Shown here one piece after another: positions 32,677 through 42,217 of a DNA stretch of 64,000 nt. Numbering within the stretch: the first letter of the stretch is position 1; every line of letters starts with the position of its first letter. The notes below the pieces were generated by a model. That model was given only the letters and a program-made list of their open reading frames with translations. It made no database searches and was not told the origin of the DNA. The DNA is from Lysinibacillus parviboronicapiens. GTDB lineage: Bacteria > Bacillota > Bacilli > Bacillales_A > Planococcaceae. The stretch is from assembly GCF_003049575.1 (NCBI RefSeq), contig NZ_PYWI01000013.1, positions 1 to 64,000 on the forward strand, in the 5' to 3' direction. A program made the translations under genes and the position numbers.

Positions 32677-32778
32677 TTTATTGTAATTTGTTAAAGACAA
32701 AAATTCAACACAAGTCATAATAATTCATGACCGCGTCTAAAATTATTAGTCTAAGTAGCTTGTTATCTCCTCTGATAA

Positions 32779-32816
32779 GAAAAAACTCCTTTGCGGCTTT
32801 AGCAGCCTCAAAGGAG
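32779..32816 (-). terminator. Minus-strand terminator downstream of the 28-aa gene
   Basis: CTCCTTTG / CAAAGGAG with inner GGCT/AGCC pairing. Read leftward it ends in six T. It may also serve sigK from the other side. Confidence 0.75.
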
Positions 32817-32828
32817 CTTTACATACTA

Positions 32829-32915
32829 TTAATGAGTAGCTTCAGAAAGTTCAGCTGATATAAGTGAACCGATTAACGTCGTAAGAATGACTACACCTGC
32901 TGTCAAAAATAACAT
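32829..32915 (-). CDS. Small hydrophobic peptide, 28 aa
   Basis: ATG at 32915 is preceded by GGGAGG at 8 bases. The 28-residue product MLFLTAGVVILTTLIGSLIS plus AELSEATH is a single transmembrane helix with an acidic tail. A good terminator follows 13 bases after the stop. The tight SD-peptide-terminator unit supports a real gene. Its role is unknown; membrane peptides of this size often modulate membrane enzymes or act in sporulation. Confidence 0.55.
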   Translation of the reverse strand: MLFLTAGVVILTTLIGSLISAELSEATH

Positions 32916-33256
32916 CATTCATGCCTCCCATCCGAATGTAAAGAGAATTTACCCCATATTAACGGGTGCTCTGACACCTATCTTCAAGGTGAGTAGGTGC
33001 GCATTTATGAGGGCTAATAGGAACACACATACAGTTCACCGCATTGTGTGGTACCGTATGTTGGACCCGCTCCTGATGGCTAAAATCGTGGATGATGAAC
33101 TACTATAGTGTATCAATGCTTGTATAGCATGTCCTGAACATCGAAAGTTCCATGATTAAAGTTTAATTTTATTAATGACAGTGTAGCATTAGTATGCACT
33201 ATAAAACTGTGATTTTTCTCACTTTTCAGGCACTCATTTTGACCATTTTGTGTAGA
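32916..33256. other. Intergenic stretch mtnN to 28-aa gene
   Basis: A 74-codon plus-strand frame here lacks an SD and codon bias. Otherwise only the presumed promoter of the 28-aa gene would be expected. Nothing else is recognisable. Confidence 0.4.
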
Positions 33257-33949
33257 TTATAGCGAGGAAATCGCTTTTAACACTACTTGTGTCGAATGTT
33301 TTGCTGCCACCGGTAAAAATTCATCAAAGCTAATATTTGATTCTTTTCCTGCAATATCAGATAGAGCACGAATAACAACAAAAGGTGTTCCAAATTGGTA
33401 ACATACTTGTGCAACAGCTGCTGCTTCCATTTCGACTGCTTTCATTTGGGGGAAATGAGCACGTACAGCTTCGACACGCACAGGATCATTCATAAAGGCA
33501 TCACCTGAACAAATTAATCCAATATCATATTGATGTTCGCCTACTGCCTTCACAGCCTCTTCAGCGACTTTCATAAGCTTTGCATCTGATATATATGCTG
33601 CCGGCATACCAGCCATCTGACCCATCTCATAACCAAAAATCGTCACATCCACGTCATGATGACGCACTTCATCTGAAATAACAACTGCACCCACTTCTAA
33701 TGCCTCGTCATAGCCTCCAGCAGAGCCTGTATTTATCACTACATCTGGTTGAAATTCATGTAATAAAATTGTTGTTGACATGGCTGCATTGACTTTACCA
33801 ATACCGCTCTTCAATAAAATAACTTCATTGCCTTCATACGTTCCAGTTGTATATTCACTACCCGCAATTGTTGTGCTCTTAGCATTTGCTAAAGATGCAC
33901 GTAATAGTTCTACTTCTTCTTCCATTGCACCGATTACAGCGATTTTCAT
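33257..33949 (-). CDS. mtnN: 5'-methylthioadenosine/S-adenosylhomocysteine nucleosidase
   Basis: A 230-residue nucleosidase cleaving MTA and SAH to adenine plus thioribose derivatives in methionine salvage and quorum-signal precursor formation. [10 protein letters not shown] (about 6-15), NTGSAGG (about 75-81), [12 protein letters not shown] (about 170-181, substrate Met-Glu) and RALSDIAG with catalytic Asp (about 193) are all present. It is in the standard position next to yrrS and greA. Confidence 0.96.
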   Translation of the reverse strand: MKIAVIGAMEEEVELLRASLANAKSTTIAGSEYTTGTYEGNEVILLKSGIGKVNAAMSTTILLHEFQPDVVINTGSAGGYDEALEVGAVVISDEVRHHDVDVTIFGYEMGQMAGMPAAYISDAKLMKVAEEAVKAVGEHQYDIGLICSGDAFMNDPVRVEAVRAHFPQMKAVEMEAAAVAQVCYQFGTPFVVIRALSDIAGKESNISFDEFLPVAAKHSTQVVLKAISSL

Positions 33950-34010
33950 GTGTATGTTACTTCCCTTCTATATTCAACTCTATTAAAAATAATCAATAGA
34001 GTTACTTTCG

Positions 34011-34679
34011 TCAATAGGCACCTTCCAATGTATTCAGTTGCTCAAGCTTTACAGGCAGCCAGCCTTCATTATTAACCCACTCCATGCTCACTCGATACAT
34101 TTCTGCCTTGTCATTAGTGGATACCGTAGCAATGGCTGTATCAGCGCTACCATTATTTTTTAAACGCCAAATAATCATATTGTTTTCGGCAATGCCTGTT
34201 GCAGCTGTAATGGTTGCTACTTTTTCTGCCCAGTCTACAGATTTATCATTATAGGACGACACATGCTCACCTGTCTGGGTTGTAGGTGTAGGTTGCCAGT
34301 TCTTATCTGTCACCACACGGTCAACAATTGGATTATCGGATGTTGTTTCAACAGCTGTATCCTGCTCAGGCTGTTGTGATTCCTCTGTAGGCAGTTCCTC
34401 TTTAGATACTTCCTCGTCTACGTTGACATCTTCCTCATCTACTTTGCCGTCTTCGTTGTCCTCTTTTGAAGGCTCTTTCGTCGCCTCCTCGTTCTTTTGC
34501 TCCTGACCTGGGTCCTCTTTTGCTGTTTCTTCTGAGTCGTCTTGCCATTTAATCACATATATTGCTGTTATAACAATTAGTATAAGCACAACGCCAATTA
34601 ATACATTTAAAAGTTTATCGAACTTTTTATTGTGAGATGGCTGTAGATGACGACTGCTTCGTGTTTGTCGTTCACTCAC
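34011..34679 (-). CDS. yrrS: YrrS-like DUF1510 membrane protein
   Basis: A 222-residue protein. It has a basic cytoplasmic N-terminus, one span (residues about 25-46, LLNVLIGVVLILIVITAIYV), a long acidic low-complexity linker (residues 48-125, rich in Glu/Asp/Lys/Thr) and a C-terminal DUF1510 domain (NWQPTPTTQTGEHVSSYN to the end). In Bacillus yrrS lies beside greA, and its function is unknown. Confidence 0.85.
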   Translation of the reverse strand: MSERQTRSSRHLQPSHNKKFDKLLNVLIGVVLILIVITAIYVIKWQDDSEETAKEDPGQEQKNEEATKEPSKEDNEDGKVDEEDVNVDEEVSKEELPTEESQQPEQDTAVETTSDNPIVDRVVTDKNWQPTPTTQTGEHVSSYNDKSVDWAEKVATITAATGIAENNMIIWRLKNNGSADTAIATVSTNDKAEMYRVSMEWVNNEGWLPVKLEQLNTLEGAY

Positions 34680-34734
34680 GAAATCTCCCCCTCTCTAGCC
34701 AATATTTTAACAAGTTCCTGACCACTTGCAAAAT

Positions 34735-34775
34735 AAAAACAGCTAGCCCTTCTTAAGAAAGAAAAGCTAACTGCT
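34735..34775 (-). terminator. greA terminator
   Basis: AGCAGTTAGC / GCTAGCTGTT stem with a long loop. Read leftward it ends in TTTATTTT. Confidence 0.65.
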
Positions 34776-34787
34776 TGTACACATCAA

Positions 34788-35276
34788 TTATTTAATCGAA
34801 ATAATTTTCACTTTCATCTCGCCACCAGGTGTTTGAACAGCTACCTCTTCACCTTCTGCTCGTCCTAGCAAACCTTTAGCAATCGGTGATTCATTTGAGA
34901 TACGGAATTCCATTGGATCCGCTTCTGCTGAACCAACAATTGTGTATGATTCTTTATCTGTTGATGGTTTTCCATCAATAATCTCTACAAATGTAACCGT
35001 TTTCCCAAGTGAAACTACACTGTTATCTGTTTCATCTTCTGCGATAATTACCGCGTTACGAATCATAGATTTTAAAGTAGAGATACGTCCTTCTAAAAAG
35101 GCTTGTTCTTCTTTAGCAGAATCATACTCCGCATTTTCAGAAAGATCCCCGAAGTCACGTGCAATTTTTATACGTTCTACGATTTCCTTACGTGTTTCTG
35201 TTTCTAATTTCACTAATTCTTCTTCTAATTTTTTCTTACCCTCAGCTGTCATTGGGTACTGTTTTTCATTTGACAC
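34788..35276 (-). CDS. greA: Transcription elongation factor GreA
   Basis: A 162-residue GreA. The N-terminal coiled coil ([19 protein letters not shown]...) has the acidic tip [18 protein letters not shown] (about residues 45-62) that stimulates RNA cleavage by stalled polymerase. The C-terminal FKBP-like domain ends [17 protein letters not shown]. Full-length. Monocistronic between terminators. Confidence 0.97.
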   Translation of the reverse strand: MSNEKQYPMTAEGKKKLEEELVKLETETRKEIVERIKIARDFGDLSENAEYDSAKEEQAFLEGRISTLKSMIRNAVIIAEDETDNSVVSLGKTVTFVEIIDGKPSTDKESYTIVGSAEADPMEFRISNESPIAKGLLGRAEGEEVAVQTPGGEMKVKIISIK

Positions 35277-35310
35277 AGTTCTTCACTCCCTAATTCTTCA
35301 ATATAAAAAC

Positions 35311-35359
35311 ATAAAACTCGACCAAATGCATGCAATGATGCATTTAATCGAATTTTATT
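35311..35359 (-). terminator. Terminator of the yrrM-yrrN-yrrO-udk operon
   Basis: Read leftward: AAATTCGATTAAATGCAT, six-base loop, ATGCATTTGGTCGAGTTT, then TATGTTTTTAT. It lies about 100 bases after udk. Confidence 0.65.
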
Positions 35360-35462
35360 ATTTTTAATCCATTTCAAAATGCTCTTTGACCTAATAGTAT
35401 GCATGCTTTACAAGTATATGCATCGATAAGCATGTAAATATTGTCAATACCACTCTATCTTA

Positions 35463-36101
35463 TTACAATACGTGGTCAGTTTCAAGAATAGTTTTAATTT
35501 TCGTTACCATCAAATCGATTGCCACCTCATTATCCCCACCTTCAGGAATAATAATATCAGCATAACGTTTTGTTGGTTCAATAAATAAATTATGCATCGG
35601 ACGAACTGCAGATAGGTACTGATCGATTACTGAATCCGTTGTACGTCCTCGCTCTTTAATATCACGTAGTATTCGACGGATAATACGTAAATCAGAATCT
35701 GTATCTACAAATAATTTAATATCCATTAAATCACGTAAATCTGCATCTTCTAGTACTAAAATACCTTCTAATATAATAACATCGACTGGGGCTACCTGGA
35801 TTACTTCCTGCGCCCTTGTATGTTGTACATAGTCATATACAGGTTTTTCAATAGGCTGACGCTTTAATAGCTTGTTAATATGCTCAATTAGCAAATCATT
35901 ATCAAACGCAAGTGGATGGTCATAGTTTGTCTCTAAACGCTCCTCAAACGTTAAATGACTTTGATCTTTGTAGTAATAATCTTGTTCGATTACCACTACG
36001 GAATGCTCACGGAAAACATCATAAATAGCACGTGTCACACTCGTCTTACCCGAGCATGAGCCACCAGCGATTCCGATGACGACTGGACGCTTTGTTGCCA
36101 T
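35463..36101 (-). CDS. udk: Uridine kinase
   Basis: A 212-residue pyrimidine-salvage kinase phosphorylating uridine and cytidine. P-loop [14 protein letters not shown] is at residues about 10-23. [11 protein letters not shown] (about 39) and the lid with RDIKERGRT (about 150) match Udk. Its ATG overlaps the yrrO stop (TAATG), so it is translationally coupled. Confidence 0.97.
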   Translation of the reverse strand: MATKRPVVIGIAGGSCSGKTSVTRAIYDVFREHSVVVIEQDYYYKDQSHLTFEERLETNYDHPLAFDNDLLIEHINKLLKRQPIEKPVYDYVQHTRAQEVIQVAPVDVIILEGILVLEDADLRDLMDIKLFVDTDSDLRIIRRILRDIKERGRTTDSVIDQYLSAVRPMHNLFIEPTKRYADIIIPEGGDNEVAIDLMVTKIKTILETDHVL

Positions 36102-37381
36102 TAATTATTCTCCTTTCGCATCATATTATGCGGTTTTAAGGGCGTATCGCATTTAAATTTAACAATTTGTAATGGATGACGTGCCGCATCTAGGCTATTA
36201 CCATCCTCATCCCAAATTTCACCCATTGTTAAGCGGAAGTTTTCAATTTCTGGCCCAAAGAATTCTACTTCGTCTCCAGGTTTAAAATAGTTACGCTGTT
36301 GCATTGTCACAATGTTCGATGCTGGATCATGGTCTAAAATTAACCCTGCAAATTCATAGGTCGTTTTACGGCCATGAACGCCAAACATTTGCTCTTCGTG
36401 GCCAGGCGCATCATGGAAGAATGCTTCCGCTGTGTCACGATTTGCACATTTATCTAGCTCTTCAAGCCATTCACGTTTAATGATGAAGTTATCTGGATCA
36501 GCACAATAAGCATCAATTACTTTACGATAAACAGAAACTACGGTTGCCACATAATGTATTGATTTCATGCGGCCTTCTACCTTTAACGAATCAATACCAA
36601 GCTCAATCATATGAGGAATTGCTTCAATTAATTTTAAATCTTTTGGGCTCATAGCAAACGGCGCATGATTATCATCGAATAATGCTTTTTCCGCACCGTC
36701 TTCTACCTCATATAAATCATAATCCCAACGACAAGATTGACAGCATCCTCCACGGTTAGAGTCACGTGCAGTCATATGATTAGATAGTACACATCGGCCA
36801 GAATAAGCGATACACATTGCACCATGAACAAACGCTTCGATTTCAATATCGACTTTTTCCTTCATTAGCTTCATTTCTTCGCCGCCTACTTCACGTGCTA
36901 ATACTACACGGTGTAAGCCCTCTTCTTTCCAATACTGTACTGCCTTCCAGTTAGATAGAGATTGTTGTGTAGAAAGATGAATTTCAAGCTTAGGTGCAAC
37001 AGTACGGCATGTTTCAATAATTAACGGGTCCGCTACGATAATGCCCGTTACACCCGCAGATTCAATATCCTTTAAATACTGCTCTAAGCCATCCATATTT
37101 TCATTGTGGGCAAAAATATTCGTTGTCACATAGATTTTTGCGCCATATTTGTTGGCGAATCCTACACCCTCACGCATTTCCTCAATAGAGAAGTTATCTG
37201 CGCTTGAACGAAGACCGAATTCACGACCACCAATAAATACAGCATCTGCACCGTAATGAACGGCCACTTTTAATTTTTCTAAGCTACCTGCGGGGGCAAG
37301 TAGTTCAGGTTTCTTTGTAATGACACGCTTACCATCCACGATTCCACGGATTTTGTCATTTTGTTCTAATGCTAATGCCAT
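36101..37381 (-). CDS. yrrO: Peptidase U32 family tRNA hydroxylation protein (YrrO/TrhP2-like)
   Basis: A 426-residue U32-family protein: [29 protein letters not shown] (start), [17 protein letters not shown] (about 190-206) and a Cys cluster ([11 protein letters not shown], about 217-227) that likely binds an iron-sulfur cluster. B. subtilis YrrN/YrrO (TrhP1/TrhP2) perform prephenate-dependent 5-hydroxylation of tRNA wobble uridine rather than proteolysis. The neighbouring yrrM homologue methylates the product, which supports this role. Order yrrM-yrrN-yrrO-udk. Confidence 0.92.
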   Translation of the reverse strand: MALALEQNDKIRGIVDGKRVITKKPELLAPAGSLEKLKVAVHYGADAVFIGGREFGLRSSADNFSIEEMREGVGFANKYGAKIYVTTNIFAHNENMDGLEQYLKDIESAGVTGIIVADPLIIETCRTVAPKLEIHLSTQQSLSNWKAVQYWKEEGLHRVVLAREVGGEEMKLMKEKVDIEIEAFVHGAMCIAYSGRCVLSNHMTARDSNRGGCCQSCRWDYDLYEVEDGAEKALFDDNHAPFAMSPKDLKLIEAIPHMIELGIDSLKVEGRMKSIHYVATVVSVYRKVIDAYCADPDNFIIKREWLEELDKCANRDTAEAFFHDAPGHEEQMFGVHGRKTTYEFAGLILDHDPASNIVTMQQRNYFKPGDEVEFFGPEIENFRLTMGEIWDEDGNSLDAARHPLQIVKFKCDTPLKPHNMMRKENN

Positions 37382-37395
37382 GTTCTTGCCACCTC

Positions 37396-38328
37396 CTAGT
37401 ACACTGTTTCTTTGAAGATAAACCCAGTATCGAGAGGTCTGATTGCTGGCTGAATGTCTTCAATTTTTGCTAGTAAATCATCTTTAATGTCTTCATAAGC
37501 ATCTTCTGATTCGTCAAAATATGTGTCAATTGCTTGACGATAAGTTTGTGTTACCGTTACAACGTATTCCGGTGTTTGCAGTACACCTTCAATTTTTAAT
37601 GCATCAATACCAGCCTCGAATAATTCTCCGAGCTCATCGATCATGCACATATCATTTGGACTGAAAATATGTGTACCATTTGCATCCTCATAAATCGGAT
37701 ACTTATTGTTACGTTCATCATCATGAAGGAACATATTCCGATTTTCCTTACGATTTTCAATCTCCATAACTTTTTCTTGATATAAGAAATAATGGCCTAA
37801 TAAAGGACGCTTCGATTGGAACATACATGTCATACCATGCACCTGAACTTCTATTTCCATCTCGACATTTTCTTTAATTTCTATCACTTCATCTAACGAA
37901 AGTTCACGTGCTAGAACCGCTCGAGTGGCACCACGTTTTCCCCAGTAATTAGCCGTAAACCAGTTTGTCGCGGTTGTTTCTGGATTCCAGTGCAGTGGAA
38001 TTGTGACACCTTGCTCACGACGTACAATGATAACAGCAGGGTCACCGTAAATTAAACGGTCAACGCCAATTCGCTGCATCTCTTTTAAATAGTTGCCAAG
38101 CGCTTCTAGTTTTTCATTATGGAAAAGCGCATTCACTGCCACATATACTTTCTTACCTGCTGCATGAATAAGCTTTGTTGCTTCTTCTACTTCGCTGACA
38201 GAAAATTCTCCAGCTAGACGAAGGCCAAATTGTTGTTCACCAATGACAAAAGCATCTGCTCCAGTTTCTAATAATGCTTTTACATGGTCCACCGTCTGTG
38301 GTGTTACAAGCAATTCAGGTTTTTTCAT
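37396..38328 (-). CDS. yrrN: Peptidase U32 family protein (YrrN/TrhP1-like)
   Basis: A 310-residue U32-family partner of YrrO: KPELLVTPQTVDHVKALLETGADAF, and then IEVQVHGMTCMFQSKRPLL. Unlike YrrO it lacks the clustered cysteines. The pair probably forms the tRNA uridine 5-hydroxylation enzyme. ATG at 38328 has GAGGTGA at 6 bases, and the upstream seven codons of the frame overlap yrrM. Gap to yrrO 14 bases. Confidence 0.9.
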   Translation of the reverse strand: MKKPELLVTPQTVDHVKALLETGADAFVIGEQQFGLRLAGEFSVSEVEEATKLIHAAGKKVYVAVNALFHNEKLEALGNYLKEMQRIGVDRLIYGDPAVIIVRREQGVTIPLHWNPETTATNWFTANYWGKRGATRAVLARELSLDEVIEIKENVEMEIEVQVHGMTCMFQSKRPLLGHYFLYQEKVMEIENRKENRNMFLHDDERNNKYPIYEDANGTHIFSPNDMCMIDELGELFEAGIDALKIEGVLQTPEYVVTVTQTYRQAIDTYFDESEDAYEDIKDDLLAKIEDIQPAIRPLDTGFIFKETVY

Positions 38329-38333
38329 AGTAG

Positions 38334-38966
38334 TCACCTCTTCAAACATAATAATAAGCCATCACCGACTGGTAAAAATGCACTTGTATAATCAGGATGA
38401 TGCATAATCCAATCAGTGAAGTTTTTTAAATTTCGAATCATAGTGCGCTTGCGACGCGGCACGTCCTTTAAGTCCAAATCTGACAAGCCATGCATATACA
38501 TATTATCGATATATAACACTCCACCTGATTTCACAAGCGGTGCATATTTTTCAAAAAAACGTTGATATTGTCCTTTTGCTGCATCAATAAAAACTGCATC
38601 GAATGCCGTATGAATCGCCTCATCATCCACTTCTAAGGCGTCCCCCTCAATAACAGTAATACGATTTGAATCCGTGGATCGTGCTATATAATCCTTTGCT
38701 TTCTTAACCCGGTCTACATCACGCTCAATCGTAACGATTTGCACATTTGGCAAAGCTTGTGCCATACGTAGTGCCGAATAACCGATGGCCGTACCAATTT
38801 CTAAAATGTTAGATGGATTTTGAATACGCAGTAACTGATTCAATGCATCTATGCCTGCAAGTTGCATAATTGGTACATGATGGTCCTTCGCATACGCTTC
38901 CATTTCTAAAAGCAAATCATTACGTGGTTGAATAAATGATTGTATATATGCATCCGATAATTCCAT
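38334..38966 (-). CDS. yrrM: SAM O-methyltransferase (YrrM/TrmR-like)
   Basis: A 210-residue class I methyltransferase of the O-MT type: ILEIGTAIGYSALRMA (motif I, about 57-72), TIERD (about 82), DAVFIDAAKGQYQRFFE (metal and acceptor region, about 127-143) and YIDNM. B. subtilis YrrM (TrmR) methylates 5-hydroxyuridine-34 of tRNA to 5-methoxyuridine. Adjacency to yrrN/yrrO supports the same role. First gene of the operon. Confidence 0.9.
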   Translation of the reverse strand: MELSDAYIQSFIQPRNDLLLEMEAYAKDHHVPIMQLAGIDALNQLLRIQNPSNILEIGTAIGYSALRMAQALPNVQIVTIERDVDRVKKAKDYIARSTDSNRITVIEGDALEVDDEAIHTAFDAVFIDAAKGQYQRFFEKYAPLVKSGGVLYIDNMYMHGLSDLDLKDVPRRKRTMIRNLKNFTDWIMHHPDYTSAFLPVGDGLLLCLKR

Positions 38967-39769
38967 TGTTTTATTTACACCTCAATTAATCACACCACCG
39001 CAGAATTGCCATTGACCCATTGCTAGCAGACTGTTTTCACATAGATAACAATACGTCCAAATTCACATTGCATGTAGCAATGCAAGAAGGTAGAGTCGAT
39101 GTCAATAACCTAGGATAACCATAGAAATTGGCATTTTTAGCTTTAGACCTTTCCTCAATTTTGACATTCGCTGGGCGCTTTCACTTGACTCAGTTGAGTT
39201 TGAATCTCAATTGAGCCTAAAATATTTTTTGGCACTTATCCCCGTAGTAGAGGATTCTGGTCGTCACATAAAAAAGACCTGCTGATAAATTACAAGCAAC
39301 GAGAGAAGCCCCATTGACGATACCCATATTTCATCATCATTTACTACAAAAAGAAAAAGACCAAACGTGATGTCTTGGTACTTTGCCATACAAAAATGAG
39401 CAATTGTTTTTTCGAATATGCTCGAAACAATTGCCACCACGTATATATTGAATCAATTACACTAAGTGTAATTGCGTCCAGATGATGAATTGTGTGAACA
39501 CAATCCAATACTTGCAGAGTCTTTATTGACGCTTCATTTTCGCGTAAAAAACAGCTGTGACAATCACGGAGGCATTAACTTTATTCTACAGTCATTTCCT
39601 ATGCCTGCTTACGGCAAGTCGAAACCTGCACTTGCATCAACCTATAAAGGTAGTATTTTGCTGAATAATGTTAAAATCACAACTTATAATAGCATGAAAA
39701 TAGAAGGAAAGCTATTTTTCTTTCCTTCTATTCATGCTATTGCATATGCTTTTTTCTATTTACATGCAA
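38967..39769. other. 800-bp gene-poor stretch rich in hairpins
   Basis: Contains palindromes at 39187-39221 (CTCAGTTGAG / CTCAATTGAG), 39404-39435 (GCAATTGTTT...AAACAATTGC), 39454-39474 (CAATTACAC TAA GTGTAATTG, perfect) and 39691-39738. A plus-strand frame at 39472-39840 has no SD and runs into mltG antisense. A 36-codon minus-strand hydrophobic frame (about 39220-39330) lacks an SD. No gene is claimed. Confidence 0.5.
39691..39738. terminator. Long hairpin downstream of mltG
   Basis: AGCATGAAAATAGAAGGAAAG pairs with CTTTCCTTCTATTCATGCT across eight bases. It is likely the mltG terminator, although the T run is weak. Confidence 0.5.
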
Positions 39770-40897
39770 CTATTCAGCTTGGCGTAAATATTTTTCTACC
39801 TTTTGTAAATGCTCATCATAAGTTTTCGAGAAGTGGTTGACCCCTTCTTTATCAGCTAAGAAATAGAAATAATCCGTTTTGCTAGGATTTAACGACGCTT
39901 CAATCGATGTTTTTCCAGCACCCGCAATTGGTCCAGGTGGTAAGCCTTTGTTTTTGTATGTGTTATAAGCATTTTCTACTTCTAAATCTTCGTATAGTAC
40001 ACGGTCTTTATGAGATCCAAGTGCATATAAAACAGTTGGGTCTGTTTGCAATGGCATGCCTTCATCGATACGATTAAAGAATACACTTGCTATTGTTTCA
40101 CGATCTGTTTGCGCTGTCGCTTCTTCCTCCAATAATGAGGCAAATGTTAAAAGCTGATGCACTGACATTTGTTTTTCAGTTAAAACATCACTGTAATTTT
40201 TCACAACATTATTCATAGCGGCTATCATTTCTTCTACTATAGACTCTAAGGAAGGTTTTTCTTCAAAGTATGAATACGTTGCTGGGAATAAATAGCCCTC
40301 TAAATCATAGCGAATATTATCTGCTAAAACAGCCTCTGTCACAAGTTCAGGATAGTTGGCCATCATTTGCTGCACAAACGTCTCACTTGTCACAAGTTCC
40401 ATAAATTCTTTTTGCGTATACGGCGTTTTCTTCTCAATAATTTTACCTATTTGTTCAAGTGTTAAGCCTTCTGGTATTGTCATTGCGAAGACTGGCGTAC
40501 GATAAACTTTCCCAGTTTTTAAACTCTCGATCAGCTCGTCCAATGTCATAGCTTGTGTTAAATCATAATTTCCAGCTTGGAATTGTGATTCATTTTTAAA
40601 CTTGGCATAATACTTAAAAACGCGTGCATCTTTAATAATGTTCTTATCTTCTAATAAAGCCGAAATAGACCCTAAACTTGAACCAATTGGTACTTCAACG
40701 GCAATTGTTTTTGTTGCATCAGGATCCATCGGCTTTAGTGCACTCTTCACATAGTTATAGCCCATAAAACCAACAATCCCTAATACTAGAACAAAAACAA
40801 TTGCTATAATAGCAACTATTTTTCTCACAATTTTTACCTCAGATTTTTTTTCCTGCATTTTTGAAAACATTTCTTGTTTTTTTGAACCGTTATCCAC
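39770..40897 (-). CDS. mltG: Endolytic murein transglycosylase MltG
   Basis: A 375-residue YceG-like protein (YrrL in Bacillus). It has one N-terminal span (about 27-49, IVAIIAIVFVLVLGIVGFMG), a LysM-like region (IAVEVPIGSSLGSISALLE), and the catalytic Glu in LLTFASLLEEEA (about residue 244) with QTDPTVLYALG. It cleaves nascent glycan strands and sets their length. GTG at 40897 lies about 7 bases after AGGGGGGAA and is preferred over the ATG six codons earlier. In Bacillus it adjoins yrrM and yrzB; here the sulfur operon separates it from yrzB. Confidence 0.94.
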   Translation of the reverse strand: MDNGSKKQEMFSKMQEKKSEVKIVRKIVAIIAIVFVLVLGIVGFMGYNYVKSALKPMDPDATKTIAVEVPIGSSLGSISALLEDKNIIKDARVFKYYAKFKNESQFQAGNYDLTQAMTLDELIESLKTGKVYRTPVFAMTIPEGLTLEQIGKIIEKKTPYTQKEFMELVTSETFVQQMMANYPELVTEAVLADNIRYDLEGYLFPATYSYFEEKPSLESIVEEMIAAMNNVVKNYSDVLTEKQMSVHQLLTFASLLEEEATAQTDRETIASVFFNRIDEGMPLQTDPTVLYALGSHKDRVLYEDLEVENAYNTYKNKGLPPGPIAGAGKTSIEASLNPSKTDYFYFLADKEGVNHFSKTYDEHLQKVEKYLRQAE

Positions 40898-40986
40898 GGG
40901 TTTCCCCCCTATCACTATCCAATATCATACTAGAAATCAACTTTTACGACAAACAGAAATCGACAATTCAGGAGAATTAGCACACA

Positions 40987-41020
40987 TAAAAAAATCTGCT
41001 GACACTTTTGTCAGCAGATT
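40987..41020 (-). terminator. Terminator of the met/sulfur operon
   Basis: Perfect 12-bp stem AATCTGCTGACA / TGTCAGCAGATT. Read leftward it ends in seven T, 10 bases after the operon's last stop. Confidence 0.9.
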
Positions 41021-41029
41021 ACCTGATTT

Positions 41030-42217
41030 TCATAATTGAAAAGCACCTTGTTTTTCGTCCACCAATAAGCCTTGTGCAAGTTGTGAAATGACCACATCGT
41101 CAGCAGGTGGATTGAAACGGCTGCACTGTACGTCCCGGAATAAGCGCTGCAATTTATTGGATTTCGAAATGCTACGCCCACCAACAATTTGCATAGCTTT
41201 TGTCACAATTTCAATCACATTATTACAAATCATATACTTTGCAATACTCACATCATCCGCTAATTGCTCCTTAATAGCTGGAATCTGTTCTACCTGCGAG
41301 GCAATGCTATAAAGAGTACGTCTGGCTGTTTGATACAACACTTCCATTTCGCCAATTTTTTGTTGTACATGACTAGCATGGGCAATCGTATTATTAAGAC
41401 TGTATGAATAGGTATTTTTCGCACAGTCAATCGCATAATCCCTGGCAGACCCTGCAATACCTAAATAGACAGCTGGAATTTCTAGTGAATAGACCCGACC
41501 ATCTGCTAAAAAACGATTCACTTCATTCGGGCGATGACGGTATAATAATGCTTCTTCAGGCACAAATGTGTCATGAAAAATAATATCATGACTACCTGTA
41601 GCACGCATGCCCATCGCATCCCATGTATTAAGAACTTCTACCTGCTCGTTTTTCGTCATTAAAAACTCCGCAGTTAAATTTTCTTCTTCTAAATAGGCGA
41701 TAATCGTAAATTGCTTTAATATCGGCGCTAATGAAGCAAAGGCCTTCTCACCTGAAATAATATAGCCACCATTAACTTTTTTAGCAATCGTTCCAGGCAA
41801 GCTACCGCGTGAAATATTGCCCTTCCCACGCTCACTAGTTATAATATTTAGTAACGATCCTTCCTCAACCGCTTTACGGCTCAGTTCTGCAAACACTGGT
41901 TCTGGCCATGTCCTTGCCTCTCGAACATTTAAAAAGGTTAATAAATGCCAGCCGACTGACAGTGCAGTTGAAGCATCACCTCGAGCTAACTGCTCCTGAA
42001 CTAATAACAGTTCATAGAGTGAAATTTCATCCCCTCCATATTTTTTCGGCACTGTTAATCGGAAATAACCCGCATCTTCTAAAATTTTAAAATGCTCAAA
42101 TGGAAATTCTCCACGTTCATCATAGGTAGCTGCCGTTTTTTCAATTTGTGTGGATAAGCCACGAGCATATTGTACAAGCTGTTGTTCACGTTCATTGCGA
42201 ATAAAAACATCGCTCAT
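41030..42217 (-). CDS. Acyl-CoA-dehydrogenase-fold monooxygenase (SfnB/DszC-like)
   Basis: A 395-residue flavoprotein with the acyl-CoA dehydrogenase fold: AGYFRLTVPKKYGG (about 49-62), GGYIISGEKAFAS (about 150-162) and MRATGSHDI (about 205). The general base Glu of true dehydrogenases is not obvious at the end. Fold members next to LLM monooxygenases and methionine/sulfonate transporters are usually FMNH2-dependent oxygenases of sulfur compounds (DszC, SfnB). Its ATG overlaps the LLM gene stop by four bases. Last gene of the operon; a flavin reductase is not in the window. Confidence 0.78.
   Translation of the reverse strand: MSDVFIRNEREQQLVQYARGLSTQIEKTAATYDERGEFPFEHFKILEDAGYFRLTVPKKYGGDEISLYELLLVQEQLARGDASTALSVGWHLLTFLNVREARTWPEPVFAELSRKAVEEGSLLNIITSERGKGNISRGSLPGTIAKKVNGGYIISGEKAFASLAPILKQFTIIAYLEEENLTAEFLMTKNEQVEVLNTWDAMGMRATGSHDIIFHDTFVPEEALLYRHRPNEVNRFLADGRVYSLEIPAVYLGIAGSARDYAIDCAKNTYSYSLNNTIAHASHVQQKIGEMEVLYQTARRTLYSIASQVEQIPAIKEQLADDVSIAKYMICNNVIEIVTKAMQIVGGRSISKSNKLQRLFRDVQCSRFNPPADDVVISQLAQGLLVDEKQGAFQL

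Noticed and set aside
32887-33108. 73-codon plus-strand frame between sigK and mtnN
   Set aside because: No SD, and its start overlaps the better supported 28-aa gene on the other strand.
39472-39840. 122-codon plus-strand frame
   Set aside because: It begins in a palindrome, has no SD and ends antisense in mltG. Its first half is somewhat protein-like, but not enough to claim.
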